Shown here: one piece after another, positions 26,228 through 35,967 of the stretch
How the letters are laid out: every line of letters begins with the position of its first letter
Numbering within the stretch: position 1 is the first letter of the stretch
Origin: Prevotella sp. HJM029
GTDB taxonomy: Bacteria > Bacteroidota > Bacteroidia > Bacteroidales > Bacteroidaceae
Assembly (NCBI RefSeq): GCF_000599605.1
Contig: NZ_AZHT01000001.1
Coordinates: 1 to 64,000, forward strand
Direction of reading: 5' to 3'
DNA: 64,000 nt
Translations under genes and position numbers: made by a program
The notes under the pieces: generated by a model
Databases searched by the model: none
Told to the model about the DNA's origin: nothing
What the model saw: the letters and a program-made list of their open reading frames with translations, nothing else

Positions 26228-26929
26228 TTAGAAATCAATCACCAGCGAGATAATGGTAGCTACTAAAGCTGACAGCACTAAAACGCATAATATCAAGTTG
26301 GTATCTTGCCGATTATACCCTGTCACTGTATACTGAGTTGAGACATAACTCTGGTGCGGATTCGTGCGGAAGTAGACATAATGATAAATACAATAAGCCA
26401 CATAGCCACTTAAAATCCCCCATAAAGTTCCGATAATAACATCTGAAGGATAATGCATACCTAGATAGATACGAGTAAAGCCATTCATTAGTGCCCAAAA
26501 AAACAGACCTATAGTAAGACGAGTACTACGCACCAAAAAAGCAAAGAATGCCGCTATAGCACAAGTATTAGCAGCGTGAGCCGAGAAGAAGCTGTAATCA
26601 TTCTTACTAATCCATATAACTGTATTAATCATGTATTTAATTGACTCGTCATTACATGGACGCAAACGGGCTATCCAAGGTTTCACCACCAAATTATCAA
26701 TTCCACCAGAAAATCCCACAGCCAGCAAACATCCAAACACCACTAACACTATCTGTTGCATTGTCTCGTGGTTCTTGACTATTACATAGAACAGACAAAA
26801 ATAGAGAGGAACCCACGTCCAGGCTGTAGTAAATGTAGACATAATACCTGTTAGCATGAGATTATCGTTGTTGTTTATAGTCAATAACACTTGCCGATCA
26901 ATATTAAAAATAGTTGTGAGATCCCACAT
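26228..26929 (-). CDS. PAP2 family membrane phosphatase
   Basis: A 233-residue multi-pass membrane protein with the three PAP2 signature motifs: KPWIARLRP, FSAHAANT (in place of PSGH, keeping the histidine) and RIYLGMHYPSDV. Family members dephosphorylate undecaprenyl pyrophosphate, phosphatidic acid or lipid A, and the substrate here cannot be named. About five to six membrane segments are visible, with a charged tail ending in further hydrophobic residues (LCVLVLSALVATIISLV). It is 12 bp from batD-batE on the same strand. Confidence 0.9.
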   Translation of the reverse strand: MWDLTTIFNIDRQVLLTINNNDNLMLTGIMSTFTTAWTWVPLYFCLFYVIVKNHETMQQIVLVVFGCLLAVGFSGGIDNLVVKPWIARLRPCNDESIKYMINTVIWISKNDYSFFSAHAANTCAIAAFFAFLVRSTRLTIGLFFWALMNGFTRIYLGMHYPSDVIIGTLWGILSGYVAYCIYHYVYFRTNPHQSYVSTQYTVTGYNRQDTNLILCVLVLSALVATIISLVIDF

Positions 26930-26941
26930 ATATCAATTACC

Positions 26942-29533
26942 TTATATGTATTCGACTGTAGAACGCAATATCCAACCTTCCCGTCCATCAGGAACAACAA
27001 TGCCTAACCAATGTGGAATACTATTATCTTTAATATGAACTTTGGTTCCCTCATGAATAATAAAGTCATCAGTGCCACCACGCACTGGTGTATTTTTAAC
27101 ACCTACTTCTGACGAAATAATAATGGCTGCGTCTTGCTTATTCAAAGAAGCTTGCTGTTGATAGGCAATTACAATACTTAGAAGAAAGAATAAAAAGCCT
27201 ATAATCGCTGCAATGAATCCTATTTTCTTCCTCCATAAAGGAGTGGCAAATAAGTAAAGCAATAATCCTAAAAGTGCTACAATGAGACAATTAATACTAA
27301 TTATAGCCCATCCATCTACTGATAGTAAGTTTACAACTGCATTATACCATGTAATAAAAAACATATTTTCACCATCAGCATATTTATCAATTGTCTTACT
27401 ACGTGCCAACTGCAAATTAAAACGAATATCGTTATTTCCTGGGCAGAGGCGTAGTGCACGCTCATAATTCAATATAGCCTGAGTAATATTATCTGTACGA
27501 TAATAAGCATTGCCTAAATTATAAAACAAGGCCACACTCTTTCTTTGATGCAATAATGCTTTATAATCTCTTATAGCTTGCTGATAATTCTGCTCTGTAT
27601 AAGCTTTATCAGCATCTTGTATAGTTATTGCACGTGCAGGAGAAAATGATAGTGATTGTACTGCAATAGCTACTAAAATAACAACTAATTTAGCCGCATT
27701 TAACTTGCAATTTGCTGCACTTTTATTTATCTTAAAGGTCGACTCAATTTCCGTTATCGCTAACATAGCTGACTCTAATGTCTTACTCATGTTTCCAGTT
27801 GCATCACCTGGTGCATAACGTTCAAACTCACATTCGTCGAGTGCGCTGATAAACAAATCTATTACATGTTGGGCTACCGATTGCTGCTGAAGTCGCTCTA
27901 CAATGTTATCACGTGATAATAATTCCACAGACATACTCAGTTTATCACTCACATACCCCCACAATGCACGTAACACTTCATCATAAAAATGTACTTCATC
28001 GCCGGCTTTCAACAACTGATTGGCTCTCTTTAATCGTTTTGTTGCCACTTTATTTGCTTTCTTACCCTTCAATGCCACAACATTATTCAGTGTGAGTGCT
28101 CGTCTTCTAAATACAATCAACAAAACTACAAAAAGACATAAAAGTAAACATAAGATTATTATATATTTTACAGATCCAAAGAAGACGTCACTTGAAACAT
28201 AATTTAAGCCTGTTTCTTTCATCAATGGACGTATGTCATTCCCCTTTGCTGCATAATCATCTAACAAGTTTTTCCCTCTTACACCAGGAAGTACATGGAT
28301 GTGTAAAGGCTGTGTCTTGATTGTATGATAGGACTGCGTCACTAAATTATAGAAGGTGAGTTCAACTGGAGGTACAATAAAATTGCCCTGATTACGTGGC
28401 ACAACCAAGAAATCATACAGCATACTCCCTTGCAAACCAGTGTTTGTTAATTGCGTCTTGTCGGTAATTTTTGCATCATATTGTTCAAAATCTTTGGGAA
28501 ATGCAATGGTCGGCTGCTTGATTAATTTTAGGTTTCCTCTCCCACTAACCACCACACGCAAGTTTATAGGATCGCCTACTTTCACTATCGATTTCCCTAA
28601 CTGCGCAGAGAGAGAAAATGTTCCAACTCCATTAGAGAAATTCGTTGGGCGATTAGGAAGTGGTAAAACATTGATGGTGAGACTTGGTGCCTGTATGTTC
28701 TTTTTCACTTCAACATAACCTGATCCCCCATTAAAAAATGCTTCAAATGGATCGACGCTACGGTCTTGTTGCACGACTACACCTTGAAAAGTTATACTGG
28801 GAATAGTAAGTTTGCCTGTCATCTGTGGATACATCACATACTGGCTCCATGTAACACAGCGGTAAGGACGCCCATTTACACGCTCTATATGGAAGCTTTT
28901 TTGTTGAGGCAATTTTATTTCTTGTGTGTGAAAGCCTGTCAAATCAGGCATATCTCCTTTTAATTGTGTCAGTTCTACCAAAGTATAAACCTTGTAAGTA
29001 AGCAGAATAGGCTCTTGTTCATGCACCTCTCTCTTGTTTGCACTTACTCGTATAAAAAGGTCTGTCCCCGATATTTTCGTCCCCACAGAACGTACATTTG
29101 CTCCACTACTCCCAGAAGTTCCATTACCATTTCCTCCCTTTGCCTGCCCTGAGACAGACAATCTTATACTCTTAGAATAAACCTTCCGGCCACCAATCTG
29201 GGCAGAAGCTGGCGCGATAGTGTAAACACCTGCTTTGGCAATATATAACGTATAGGTATAAGTAATAGATGAAGAACTGGATGTGTGGCCGTTAACCATC
29301 TGATAGCTTGACTGTCTGGATGTATAAGGCCCTGCTATAACTTCAATTGTCGATGGCATTGTCCCAGCTCTAAAATCCTCAACATTCTGTGTATTGATGG
29401 TATAAGAGAGACGGAAATTCTCACCCGCCACAATACTTGATGGAGCTGATACTGTTATATGTTGTGCCAAGATAGATTGTACACTCGCCAAAAGGAACAC
29501 CCAAATTATACTATATTTGAATAATATGCGCAT
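26942..29533 (-). CDS. batD: BatD-BatE fusion protein (aerotolerance operon)
   Basis: An 863-residue protein joining two usually separate Bat proteins. A signal peptide (to about residue 23) is followed by a BatD region (roughly 25-460) with beta-rich repeats including DLFIRVSANKREVHEQEPI, a membrane segment about 470-490 (YIIILCLLLCLFVVLLIV) and a cytosolic part. A second hydrophobic stretch and signal-like end (SFSPARA) precedes TPR repeats (about DKAYTEQNYQQAIRDYKALL onward), two membrane segments and a C-terminal SH3-like domain (GVKNTPVRGGTD...GWILRSTVEYI region), the BatE layout. Bat proteins support survival under oxygen stress in Bacteroides. Confidence 0.88.
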   Translation of the reverse strand: MRILFKYSIIWVFLLASVQSILAQHITVSAPSSIVAGENFRLSYTINTQNVEDFRAGTMPSTIEVIAGPYTSRQSSYQMVNGHTSSSSSITYTYTLYIAKAGVYTIAPASAQIGGRKVYSKSIRLSVSGQAKGGNGNGTSGSSGANVRSVGTKISGTDLFIRVSANKREVHEQEPILLTYKVYTLVELTQLKGDMPDLTGFHTQEIKLPQQKSFHIERVNGRPYRCVTWSQYVMYPQMTGKLTIPSITFQGVVVQQDRSVDPFEAFFNGGSGYVEVKKNIQAPSLTINVLPLPNRPTNFSNGVGTFSLSAQLGKSIVKVGDPINLRVVVSGRGNLKLIKQPTIAFPKDFEQYDAKITDKTQLTNTGLQGSMLYDFLVVPRNQGNFIVPPVELTFYNLVTQSYHTIKTQPLHIHVLPGVRGKNLLDDYAAKGNDIRPLMKETGLNYVSSDVFFGSVKYIIILCLLLCLFVVLLIVFRRRALTLNNVVALKGKKANKVATKRLKRANQLLKAGDEVHFYDEVLRALWGYVSDKLSMSVELLSRDNIVERLQQQSVAQHVIDLFISALDECEFERYAPGDATGNMSKTLESAMLAITEIESTFKINKSAANCKLNAAKLVVILVAIAVQSLSFSPARAITIQDADKAYTEQNYQQAIRDYKALLHQRKSVALFYNLGNAYYRTDNITQAILNYERALRLCPGNNDIRFNLQLARSKTIDKYADGENMFFITWYNAVVNLLSVDGWAIISINCLIVALLGLLLYLFATPLWRKKIGFIAAIIGFLFFLLSIVIAYQQQASLNKQDAAIIISSEVGVKNTPVRGGTDDFIIHEGTKVHIKDNSIPHWLGIVVPDGREGWILRSTVEYI

Positions 29534-29550
29534 CGTTCAATATTAACTTA

Positions 29551-30240
29551 TTACCAGTTCTTTTGCAATTTTCTACTTCCTTGCTGCTGCAATGCACGTG
29601 ATATACGCTGCTGCGTAGCTTTTTCATTCTGCAAAGCTGCATTCAACAGCTGTTCGGCATTATCTTTACTCAAGCTATTTGCTGACTCCTTCTGTGGTTG
29701 CTTTTCTTTCTTATCATCTTGTTTTTGCTTATCCTTATCTTTTTTATTATCTTTTTTCCCATGCTCATCTTTCTTATTATCTTGCTGCGAATTAGGCTTC
29801 TGTGGATTATTTTTCAATAACTTTTGACATAGAGCCAGATTATAGCGAGTCGCATTATTATTGGGGTTGTTACGCAAAGCCTCTTCATAAGCTTTTATCG
29901 CATCAGCATACATCTGGTGTCGCTGACAAATATATCCCATATTATGATAGCTTTTTGCTTTCCTTAGCTTACTTTTTTCAGCTTTTCCTGCACACTCAAG
30001 ATAGATAGTTGCAGCAGAATCTTTCTGCTGCATCAACAACACGGTTCCTAAATTATAGAGTGCTTGGCTATTGTTACCATTTTGAACCAACGCCTTACGA
30101 TATTCAATCTCAGCCTTAACATAGTTCTGCTGACGAAAATGATGATTTCCACTGCGTATTAATTGTCTGTCAGTCTGTGCATGTACACCAAACCATAACA
30201 TACTTATGAGGAATAAAAAAATATTTCTTAAATAGCTCAT
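29551..30240 (-). CDS. batC: BatC tetratricopeptide protein
   Basis: A 229-residue protein with an N-terminal signal peptide (FLFLISMLWFGVHAQ) and three to four TPR repeats (for example NYVKAEIEYRKALVQNG and MYADAIKAYEEALRNNP). A very charged low-complexity stretch of Lys/Asp/Gln follows (about residues 145-185), then a short tail. It is expected to be periplasmic and to bridge Bat proteins. It overlaps batB by 4 bp. Confidence 0.9.
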   Translation of the reverse strand: MSYLRNIFLFLISMLWFGVHAQTDRQLIRSGNHHFRQQNYVKAEIEYRKALVQNGNNSQALYNLGTVLLMQQKDSAATIYLECAGKAEKSKLRKAKSYHNMGYICQRHQMYADAIKAYEEALRNNPNNNATRYNLALCQKLLKNNPQKPNSQQDNKKDEHGKKDNKKDKDKQKQDDKKEKQPQKESANSLSKDNAEQLLNAALQNEKATQQRISRALQQQGSRKLQKNW

Positions 30241-31265
30241 GCTTTCTGCTTCTTAAAAAAGTTTATACTTTTAAATAAAGGATTTTTTGATTCTTGTATA
30301 AGGCTCTCTGCTATCAATAGCACCAAAAGAAGAATACCAAAAGCTTGGAACTGTTCACTATACTCACTATAAACTACACTATCGGTTGCACCTGTCTGAA
30401 GTTTTTCTAAAGCGTTATTCAGCTTCTCTTGAGCATCATTCGTATTATCAACATGAATATACATTCCATTTCCTGCAGCGGCTAATTGGCGACACATCTG
30501 CTCATTTAATGCCGACATAACCGTTTCTCCACGCTCATCCTTCAAATAGCCACCATGCCCGTCGGGAATGGGTGCTCCTTTCGCATTGCCAACACCAAGT
30601 ATAAATACATTCCGACCATGTTCATGAGCTGCTTTAACTGCTTCTATAGCCCTTCCTTCATGATCTTCACCATCCGTAATAATAATAATAGCTTTCCCGA
30701 TATTCTTTTGCTGAGTAAAACTTTGTTCGCTCAATTCTACAGCACGGGCTATATCAGTTCCTTGCGTAGCAATCAGAGAAGGATCAATATTCTGCAGAAA
30801 CATTTTAGCTGATACATAGTCGTTTGTTATGGGAAGTTGCACAAAGGCATCACCCGCGAAAACAATTAATCCAACTTTATCATTCGTAAAATGATCAAAT
30901 AAACTTTCTACCAGCAACTTACTTTTGGCTAAGCGCGAGGGAACAACATCTTCTGCACGCATCGAATTACTAATATCCATAGCAATAACAGCTTCTACCC
31001 CATTGCGCTTATCATGGGATATTTTCATCCCCGCTTGGGGACGAGCTAACATAATAATTAAAAGTGTTATAGCACCTTGTAACAGCCAGAATTTTACTAT
31101 TGGCCGATATTTTGAAACATCAGGCATCATTTGCTGCAACAAGACAGGATCTCCAAAACGTGAGAACTTAGCCTTGCGTCTTCTCCACATCATAAAACGT
31201 ACACAAGCCATGATGGGGATAATGAACAATAGCCATAAGTATATAGGGTCTTCAAATCTTAACAT
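30237..31265 (-). CDS. batB: BatB, membrane-anchored VWA protein
   Basis: A 342-residue protein with two N-terminal membrane segments, a von Willebrand A domain and a C-terminal segment (ILLLVLLIAESLI). The metal-dependent adhesion motif DxSxS is D97-I-S99-N-S101; the rest of the VWA fold includes VGLIVFAGDAFVQLPI and IIITDGEDHEG. Its pairing with BatA suggests a hetero-complex at the membrane. It overlaps batC by 4 bp and lies 13 bp from batA. Confidence 0.93.
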   Translation of the reverse strand: MLRFEDPIYLWLLFIIPIMACVRFMMWRRRKAKFSRFGDPVLLQQMMPDVSKYRPIVKFWLLQGAITLLIIMLARPQAGMKISHDKRNGVEAVIAMDISNSMRAEDVVPSRLAKSKLLVESLFDHFTNDKVGLIVFAGDAFVQLPITNDYVSAKMFLQNIDPSLIATQGTDIARAVELSEQSFTQQKNIGKAIIIITDGEDHEGRAIEAVKAAHEHGRNVFILGVGNAKGAPIPDGHGGYLKDERGETVMSALNEQMCRQLAAAGNGMYIHVDNTNDAQEKLNNALEKLQTGATDSVVYSEYSEQFQAFGILLLVLLIAESLIQESKNPLFKSINFFKKQKA

Positions 31266-31278
31266 AATACCATTTTAT

Positions 31279-32277
31279 CTAAGGGATTCTACGCAAGATG
31301 GTCGTTCTTAAAATTAACTCCAGCAAAAGCAATATCAATGCAGCCAAAGCAAAAGGTTGATAAGCTTCATACCATTTAGAAAATTTCTTAACATCCATTT
31401 TCGTTTTCTCTAACTTATCAATGTCTGTATAAATTTGTCTCAACTGCTTATTGTTGGTTGCACGATAAAAACTACCATCTGTGATCTGAGCTATCTCTCG
31501 CAGAGTCTTGCTATCTATTTCTACAGGAATATTCACATATTGTATTCCACCTGCGACAGGCATTGGATACGGCGCTACCTTATTCGTTCCAACTCCAATC
31601 GTATAAACACGAATTCCCATGCGTTTAGCTATCTCTGCACTTGTCATGGGAGAGATATCACCCATATTATTACTACCATCAGTAAGCAAAATAACGACTT
31701 TACTCTTTCCTTTCACATCTTTCAACCGGCTCACCGCATTAGCTAATCCCATACCGATTGCAGTACCATCAGCTATTAGCCCCCTCGAAGCTATATCTGT
31801 ACGTACATTCTGTAACATATTAATGAGTGATGTGTGATCGGTTGTCATGGGGCATTGCGTGAAAGCTTCCCCTGCGAAGATTGTTAATCCAATGTTATCA
31901 TTGGGACGATCAGCAATAAATTCAGCCGCGACCTTTTTTGCTGCCTCTAACCGATTAGGTTTTAAGTCCTCGGCGAGCATGGAAGTGGAAACATCCATAG
32001 CCAGCATAATGTTAATCCCTTCAACCTGTTTCTCTCCCCACGAATTATGTGTTTGAGGACGAGCCATGACAACAACAATCAGAAAGAAAGTGACGCAGCG
32101 CAGAAATATTGGCAAATGAATGATGCGCATTCGCCAGCTTTTGGGAGCATATTGAAAAGCATAGGTGTCACTCATACGCATGCTGGGCTCACGCTTAGCA
32201 CGATAAAAGAAATACCAAACGATGTAAGGTATCAACAAAAGCAACAACAAAAAATATTCTTTACTTGCAAATTCCAT
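31279..32277 (-). CDS. batA: BatA, membrane-anchored VWA protein
   Basis: A 332-residue paralogue of BatB with the same plan: two N-terminal membrane segments, VWA domain with D95-V-S97-T-S99, then IGLTIFAGEAFTQCPMT and VVILLTDGSNNMGDI, and a C-terminal membrane segment. In Bacteroides fragilis, loss of bat genes lowers oxygen tolerance. It is 3 bp from the upstream BatD-like gene, so all members of the cluster are likely translated from one mRNA. Confidence 0.93.
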   Translation of the reverse strand: MEFASKEYFLLLLLLIPYIVWYFFYRAKREPSMRMSDTYAFQYAPKSWRMRIIHLPIFLRCVTFFLIVVVMARPQTHNSWGEKQVEGINIMLAMDVSTSMLAEDLKPNRLEAAKKVAAEFIADRPNDNIGLTIFAGEAFTQCPMTTDHTSLINMLQNVRTDIASRGLIADGTAIGMGLANAVSRLKDVKGKSKVVILLTDGSNNMGDISPMTSAEIAKRMGIRVYTIGVGTNKVAPYPMPVAGGIQYVNIPVEIDSKTLREIAQITDGSFYRATNNKQLRQIYTDIDKLEKTKMDVKKFSKWYEAYQPFALAALILLLLELILRTTILRRIP

Positions 32278-32280
32278 CTT

Positions 32281-33357
32281 TTATCCTATCAATTCAATCC
32301 ACTGATACACAATATAAGCGAGTAGGGCCATAAGCGCAATGCTCAAAACATAAAGTAAAACCTTTAAAGTAAAATGATTCTTACGCGTTTTCGCCTCATC
32401 TTCACTTAATTGTTCTACTACTTTTTCTACAGTTTCTTGCACATCTGTTTTGGTTTCATCAATAAATTTAGCCGCATGGAGTAAATTTAAATCGTTTTCA
32501 TTAATTAGTGCACTGTATTTAGCGAATTTTACTAAGTCTGCCGTTCTAAACAGTTCTCGCAGTTCTTCTAATCCCTTTTGGTCGTTGGCTTGCTGTAGCC
32601 TTGCAATAATTTCGTTACTGGTCATCTCCATTGCATTAAAACCAAAACGTTCTTGGATATATAATCTAACAGCATCTGTAAGCTGCGTATAATAGGATTT
32701 CTGGTCTTCAGAGCTCACCAACTGCTTGGCCTTGATTTCATCTATAGCATGCAACGCCTTGCGATGAGCTGGTATACGCTTCACGATACGCACGTGGGCT
32801 ATAATAGGTCTATTGCGCTTAAGACATATAAAGACATAAACGGCACCTGCACCCAACACAAGAAAGACTAAACTCAGCCAAAAGATTCCTTGCCAATCGT
32901 TCCAAGAAAAAGGATTATCTTGAACGTCTTCGGGTGGGAAAAACTTATTAGGATGCAATGTATCAACTGGAACCGTCAAAACTTTCAAAGCTAAAGCTGC
33001 GCCTTGGTAGGACTTGCCATTCACACGAACAACTAAGGGGGGCAAAGCATAAAGCCGCTCATGAAAACTCGTTAAAGTATAAACACGCTGTTCAACAGAC
33101 ATACCATCAACAATCGCTGGAGATTTCTTCTCAACAGAAAGAATCTCAACTCCTGGGAGAAGTTGTCCTGGAACATGTAGCTTTGGCCATTGCAGACGTG
33201 CGCCTTGGGGAGCTGTAACTTGTAAAGAAAGATGTGCCTGCTGACCAATAAGAATTGATACAGAGTCTATCTTTTGCTCTACTTGCACGCGTTGTGTCCA
33301 CGCAGGCACTGCTAACAGAGCTACAATTGCAGCCAGCAACAATTTAATTATCTTCAT
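32281..33357 (-). CDS. BatD-like membrane protein of the bat operon
   Basis: A 358-residue protein with a signal peptide (AIVALLAVPAWTQ), an extracytoplasmic beta-rich region (about 25-155) and a membrane segment about 160-185 (GIFWLSLVFLVLGAGAVYVFI). A cytosolic region follows with a DUF4381-like stretch (HVRIVKRIPAHRKALHAI and SYYTQLTDAVRLYIQERFG), and a C-terminal membrane segment. It lies between the DUF58 and batA genes, where a protein of this type is usual in Bacteroidota. Its role is unknown. The start overlaps the DUF58 stop by one base. Confidence 0.78.
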   Translation of the reverse strand: MKIIKLLLAAIVALLAVPAWTQRVQVEQKIDSVSILIGQQAHLSLQVTAPQGARLQWPKLHVPGQLLPGVEILSVEKKSPAIVDGMSVEQRVYTLTSFHERLYALPPLVVRVNGKSYQGAALALKVLTVPVDTLHPNKFFPPEDVQDNPFSWNDWQGIFWLSLVFLVLGAGAVYVFICLKRNRPIIAHVRIVKRIPAHRKALHAIDEIKAKQLVSSEDQKSYYTQLTDAVRLYIQERFGFNAMEMTSNEIIARLQQANDQKGLEELRELFRTADLVKFAKYSALINENDLNLLHAAKFIDETKTDVQETVEKVVEQLSEDEAKTRKNHFTLKVLLYVLSIALMALLAYIVYQWIELIG

Positions 33358-34226
33358 TATATCCGTTTCTTAAAAAGTAAGAGCAACGCCTTTGTGAAAT
33401 TTTCATTTGTTGCTACTGAAGTCCAATCAACTTTGCTTTTTGCAAAAGTGCGATTCAAAAGATCTTCTCGCTCTATCCAATAACGTGCATGTGCCTGCCG
33501 TAATTTAGCCGAACTTGTATCAATAATCATTTCATGCCCCGTTTCGGCATCGCGCACTTTCATTAAACCAATGTCAGGAAGCGACTTTGCTCGTGGATCG
33601 TAGACTTGAATAGCAACAACATCATGCTTTGAGTTGGCTATCTGTATGGGTTTACTAAAATCAGAACGCGAATAGAAGTCACTCAACAAAAAGGCTGTGC
33701 ATCTGCGTTTCATCACCTGAGTAAGATAGGATACTGCCATGCCAATATCGGTTCGTATACCTGCAGGTTTGAAATTAAGCAATTCATGAATAATATAAAG
33801 AATGTGCTTGCGACCTTTCTTGGGCGGAATATACTTTTCAATTCTATCGGTGAAAAGGATTACGCCAATCTTATCATTGTTTTGAATGGCGCTGAAAGCC
33901 AAGGTTGACGCTATCTCGGTTACCAAATCGCGTTTGGTTTGTTGCACACTACCAAAGTCTAAAGAGCCACTCAAATCAACAAGCAACATCACAGTCAGTT
34001 CACGCTCTTCTTCGTAGACTTTTACGTAAGGACGATGAAAACGGGCCGTAACGTTCCAATCAATATCGCGCACATCGTCGCCATATTGATACTCGCGCAC
34101 TTCGCTAAAGGCCATACCACGCCCTTTAAAGGCCGAATGATATTGCCCTGCAAAGATGTTTTGACTCAAGCCACGTGTCTTGATTTCAATCTTTCTTACC
34201 TTCTTTATTATCTCTGATGCTTCCAT
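33357..34226 (-). CDS. DUF58 protein (MoxR-associated, VWA-like)
   Basis: A 289-residue protein with the DUF58 signature GRGMAFSEVREYQYGDDVRDIDWNVTAR-like stretch near residues 33-60, followed by a VWA-like core with LLVDLSGSLDFG and IGVILFTDRIEKYIPP. DUF58 proteins are found next to MoxR ATPases and are thought to be their partners, probably binding metal or the chaperoned target. It shares one base with the moxR stop, showing tight coupling. Confidence 0.9.
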   Translation of the reverse strand: MEASEIIKKVRKIEIKTRGLSQNIFAGQYHSAFKGRGMAFSEVREYQYGDDVRDIDWNVTARFHRPYVKVYEEERELTVMLLVDLSGSLDFGSVQQTKRDLVTEIASTLAFSAIQNNDKIGVILFTDRIEKYIPPKKGRKHILYIIHELLNFKPAGIRTDIGMAVSYLTQVMKRRCTAFLLSDFYSRSDFSKPIQIANSKHDVVAIQVYDPRAKSLPDIGLMKVRDAETGHEMIIDTSSAKLRQAHARYWIEREDLLNRTFAKSKVDWTSVATNENFTKALLLLFKKRI

Positions 34227-35221
34227 TAAGGCACCTCTACCTTATTAATAATTTTTGAAACAATCTCCTCTGAAGAGATGTTACTGGCCTCTGCTTCATA
34301 AGAAAGACCTATGCGATGGCGCATGACATCATGTGCAACTGCGCGCACGTCTTCGGGGATAACATAGCCACGATGCTTGATAAAGGCATAAGCACGACTG
34401 GCCTTTGCTAAATTAATGCTGGCACGTGGACTTCCACCATAGGTAATCATATCTTTCAACTCTCCCAGTCCATAACGCTCAGGATAACGGCTGGCAAAGA
34501 CGATATCGGCAATATATTGTGCAATTTTATCGTCGATATAAACCTGATTAACGATTTCTCGCGCCTTTAAAATCTCATCGGCAGAAATCACTGCAGACAC
34601 GGTTGGAAATGTGCCTGCTATATTCTCACGAATAATGAGTTTTTCTTCCTCCAACGTGGGGTAGTCAATCACCACTTTCAACATAAAGCGATCTACCTGT
34701 GCTTCGGGCAATTGATAAGTTCCCTCCTGCTCTATAGGGTTTTGTGTAGCCAACACCAAGAAAGGTTTTGGAAGCGGGAATGTTGATTCGCCAATAGTCA
34801 CTTGATGCTCTTGCATGGCCTCTAAAAGCGCGCTCTGCACCTTAGCTGGAGCACGATTAATTTCATCGGCAAGGACAAAGTGTGCAAAAACAGGTCCTTT
34901 TTTGACATGAAAACGCTCATCCTTTTGCGAATAAATCTGCGTTCCTATCACATCGGCAGGCAACAAATCGGGCGTAAATTGAATGCGACTAAAATCTGCA
35001 TCTATCAGCTGAGCCAATGTTTTTATGGCTAAAGTTTTAGCCAAACCAGGCACACCTTCTAAAAGAATATGTCCATCACTAAGTAAAGAAATCAACAACG
35101 ACTCCACCAAATGCTTTTGTCCCACAATCACTTTGTCCATGCCTGAAACAAGGTTGGTTACAAAACCACTTTGTTGCTCAATCATAATATTGAGGGCGCG
35201 AATATCTATTACTTCTGCCAT
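34226..35221 (-). CDS. moxR: MoxR family AAA+ ATPase
   Basis: A 331-residue AAA+ ATPase that heads the bat operon. Walker A is GVPGLAKT at residues 56-63, Walker B is VLADE ending at E120, and the sensor region is ATQNPIEQEGTYQLPEAQVD. MoxR proteins act as chaperones that insert cofactors or activate partners such as DUF58/VWA proteins. The start MAEVIDIR at 35221 is chosen; an in-frame codon at 35257 adds 12 residues unlike the family. Upstream lies tandem repeat array D and then the Oar-like gene in the other direction. Confidence 0.93.
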   Translation of the reverse strand: MAEVIDIRALNIMIEQQSGFVTNLVSGMDKVIVGQKHLVESLLISLLSDGHILLEGVPGLAKTLAIKTLAQLIDADFSRIQFTPDLLPADVIGTQIYSQKDERFHVKKGPVFAHFVLADEINRAPAKVQSALLEAMQEHQVTIGESTFPLPKPFLVLATQNPIEQEGTYQLPEAQVDRFMLKVVIDYPTLEEEKLIIRENIAGTFPTVSAVISADEILKAREIVNQVYIDDKIAQYIADIVFASRYPERYGLGELKDMITYGGSPRASINLAKASRAYAFIKHRGYVIPEDVRAVAHDVMRHRIGLSYEAEASNISSEEIVSKIINKVEVP

Positions 35222-35378
35222 AATATGAATTTTATTGATATTTTTTATGTGTGGCAAAATTACAACAAATCACAAAGGTGAAGGGCATCTACACGCCTAA
35301 ATAATATTAAAAAGCCTATGAATTGAATTAATTTAAGACCTTTCATTATGAGTGGTTCCTGCATGCTAAAAAGCACAC
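35222..35378. other. gap between moxR and array D
   Basis: The minus strand has TAATTTTG at 35262-35255, a possible -7 element for moxR, without a well-placed -33 element. No gene is seen. Beyond 35370 the repeat array begins. Confidence 0.5.
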
Positions 35379-35787
35379 GAGATACGAGTGTTTCTCTATC
35401 ATTTTTGAGAAAAGCAAGCGAGATACGAGTGTTTCTCTATCATTTTTGAGAAAAACAAGCGAGATACGAGTGTTTCTCTATCGTTTTTGAGAAAAGCACA
35501 CGAGATACGAGTGTTTCTCAATCGTTTTTGAGAAAAGCAAGCGAGATACGGGTGTTTCTCAATCGTTTTTGAGAAAAACAAGCGAGATACGGGTGTTTCT
35601 CAACCGTTTTTGAGAAAAACACATGAGATGCCGGGGGTGTTTCGCTTGCTTTTGAGAAAAACACATGAGATGCCGGGGGTGTTTCGCTTGTTTTTGAGAA
35701 AAACACATGAGATGCCGGGGGTGTTTCGCTTGCTTTTGAGAAAAACACATGAGATGCCCGAGGTGTTTCGCTTGTTTTTGAGAAAAA
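35379..35787. repeat. tandem repeat array D, 41- and 42-bp units (about 10 copies)
   Basis: Two unit types lie in tandem. Six 41-bp units start at 35379, 35420, 35461, 35502, 35543 and 35584 and carry GAGATACGAG with the hairpin TTTCTCAA-TCGTTT-TTGAGAAA. Then come units of 42 bp at 35625, 35667, 35709 and 35751 (the last partial), with GAGATGCCGG and GTTTCGCTTGTTTTTGA in place of the left hairpin arm. The switch from one type to the other occurs at about 35625. The array fills the gap between divergent moxR and the Oar-like gene. Confidence 0.95.
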
Positions 35788-35897
35788 TAGGGCAAAGTAC
35801 CCCTCCTTATAAAACCCTACTCATCGCAAAAGTGTTATTTTTCCCACTAACTGAAACATTTAACATGTGCGAAGAACCACATTTTATATATTTTAAT

Positions 35898-35905
35898 TAT
35901 ATTTG
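35898..35905 (+). promoter_or_regulatory. -7 element of the Oar-like receptor gene
   Basis: TATATTTG at 35898-35905 lies 62 nt before the start codon. The region upstream has no clear -33 TTTG. The stretch 35788-35897 is AT-rich with no gene. Confidence 0.5.
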
Positions 35906-35967
35906 CACCATCTTAGTTCAAATCGGGGGTCACCCCACAACCTATTCTTAAAATTTCAGTTAAAACT

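Noticed and set aside
35399-35795. Small cysteine-rich proteins in array D (repeats of MCFSQK type)
   Set aside because: Open frames created by the tandem repeat; no start signals and no conserved residues beyond the repeat.
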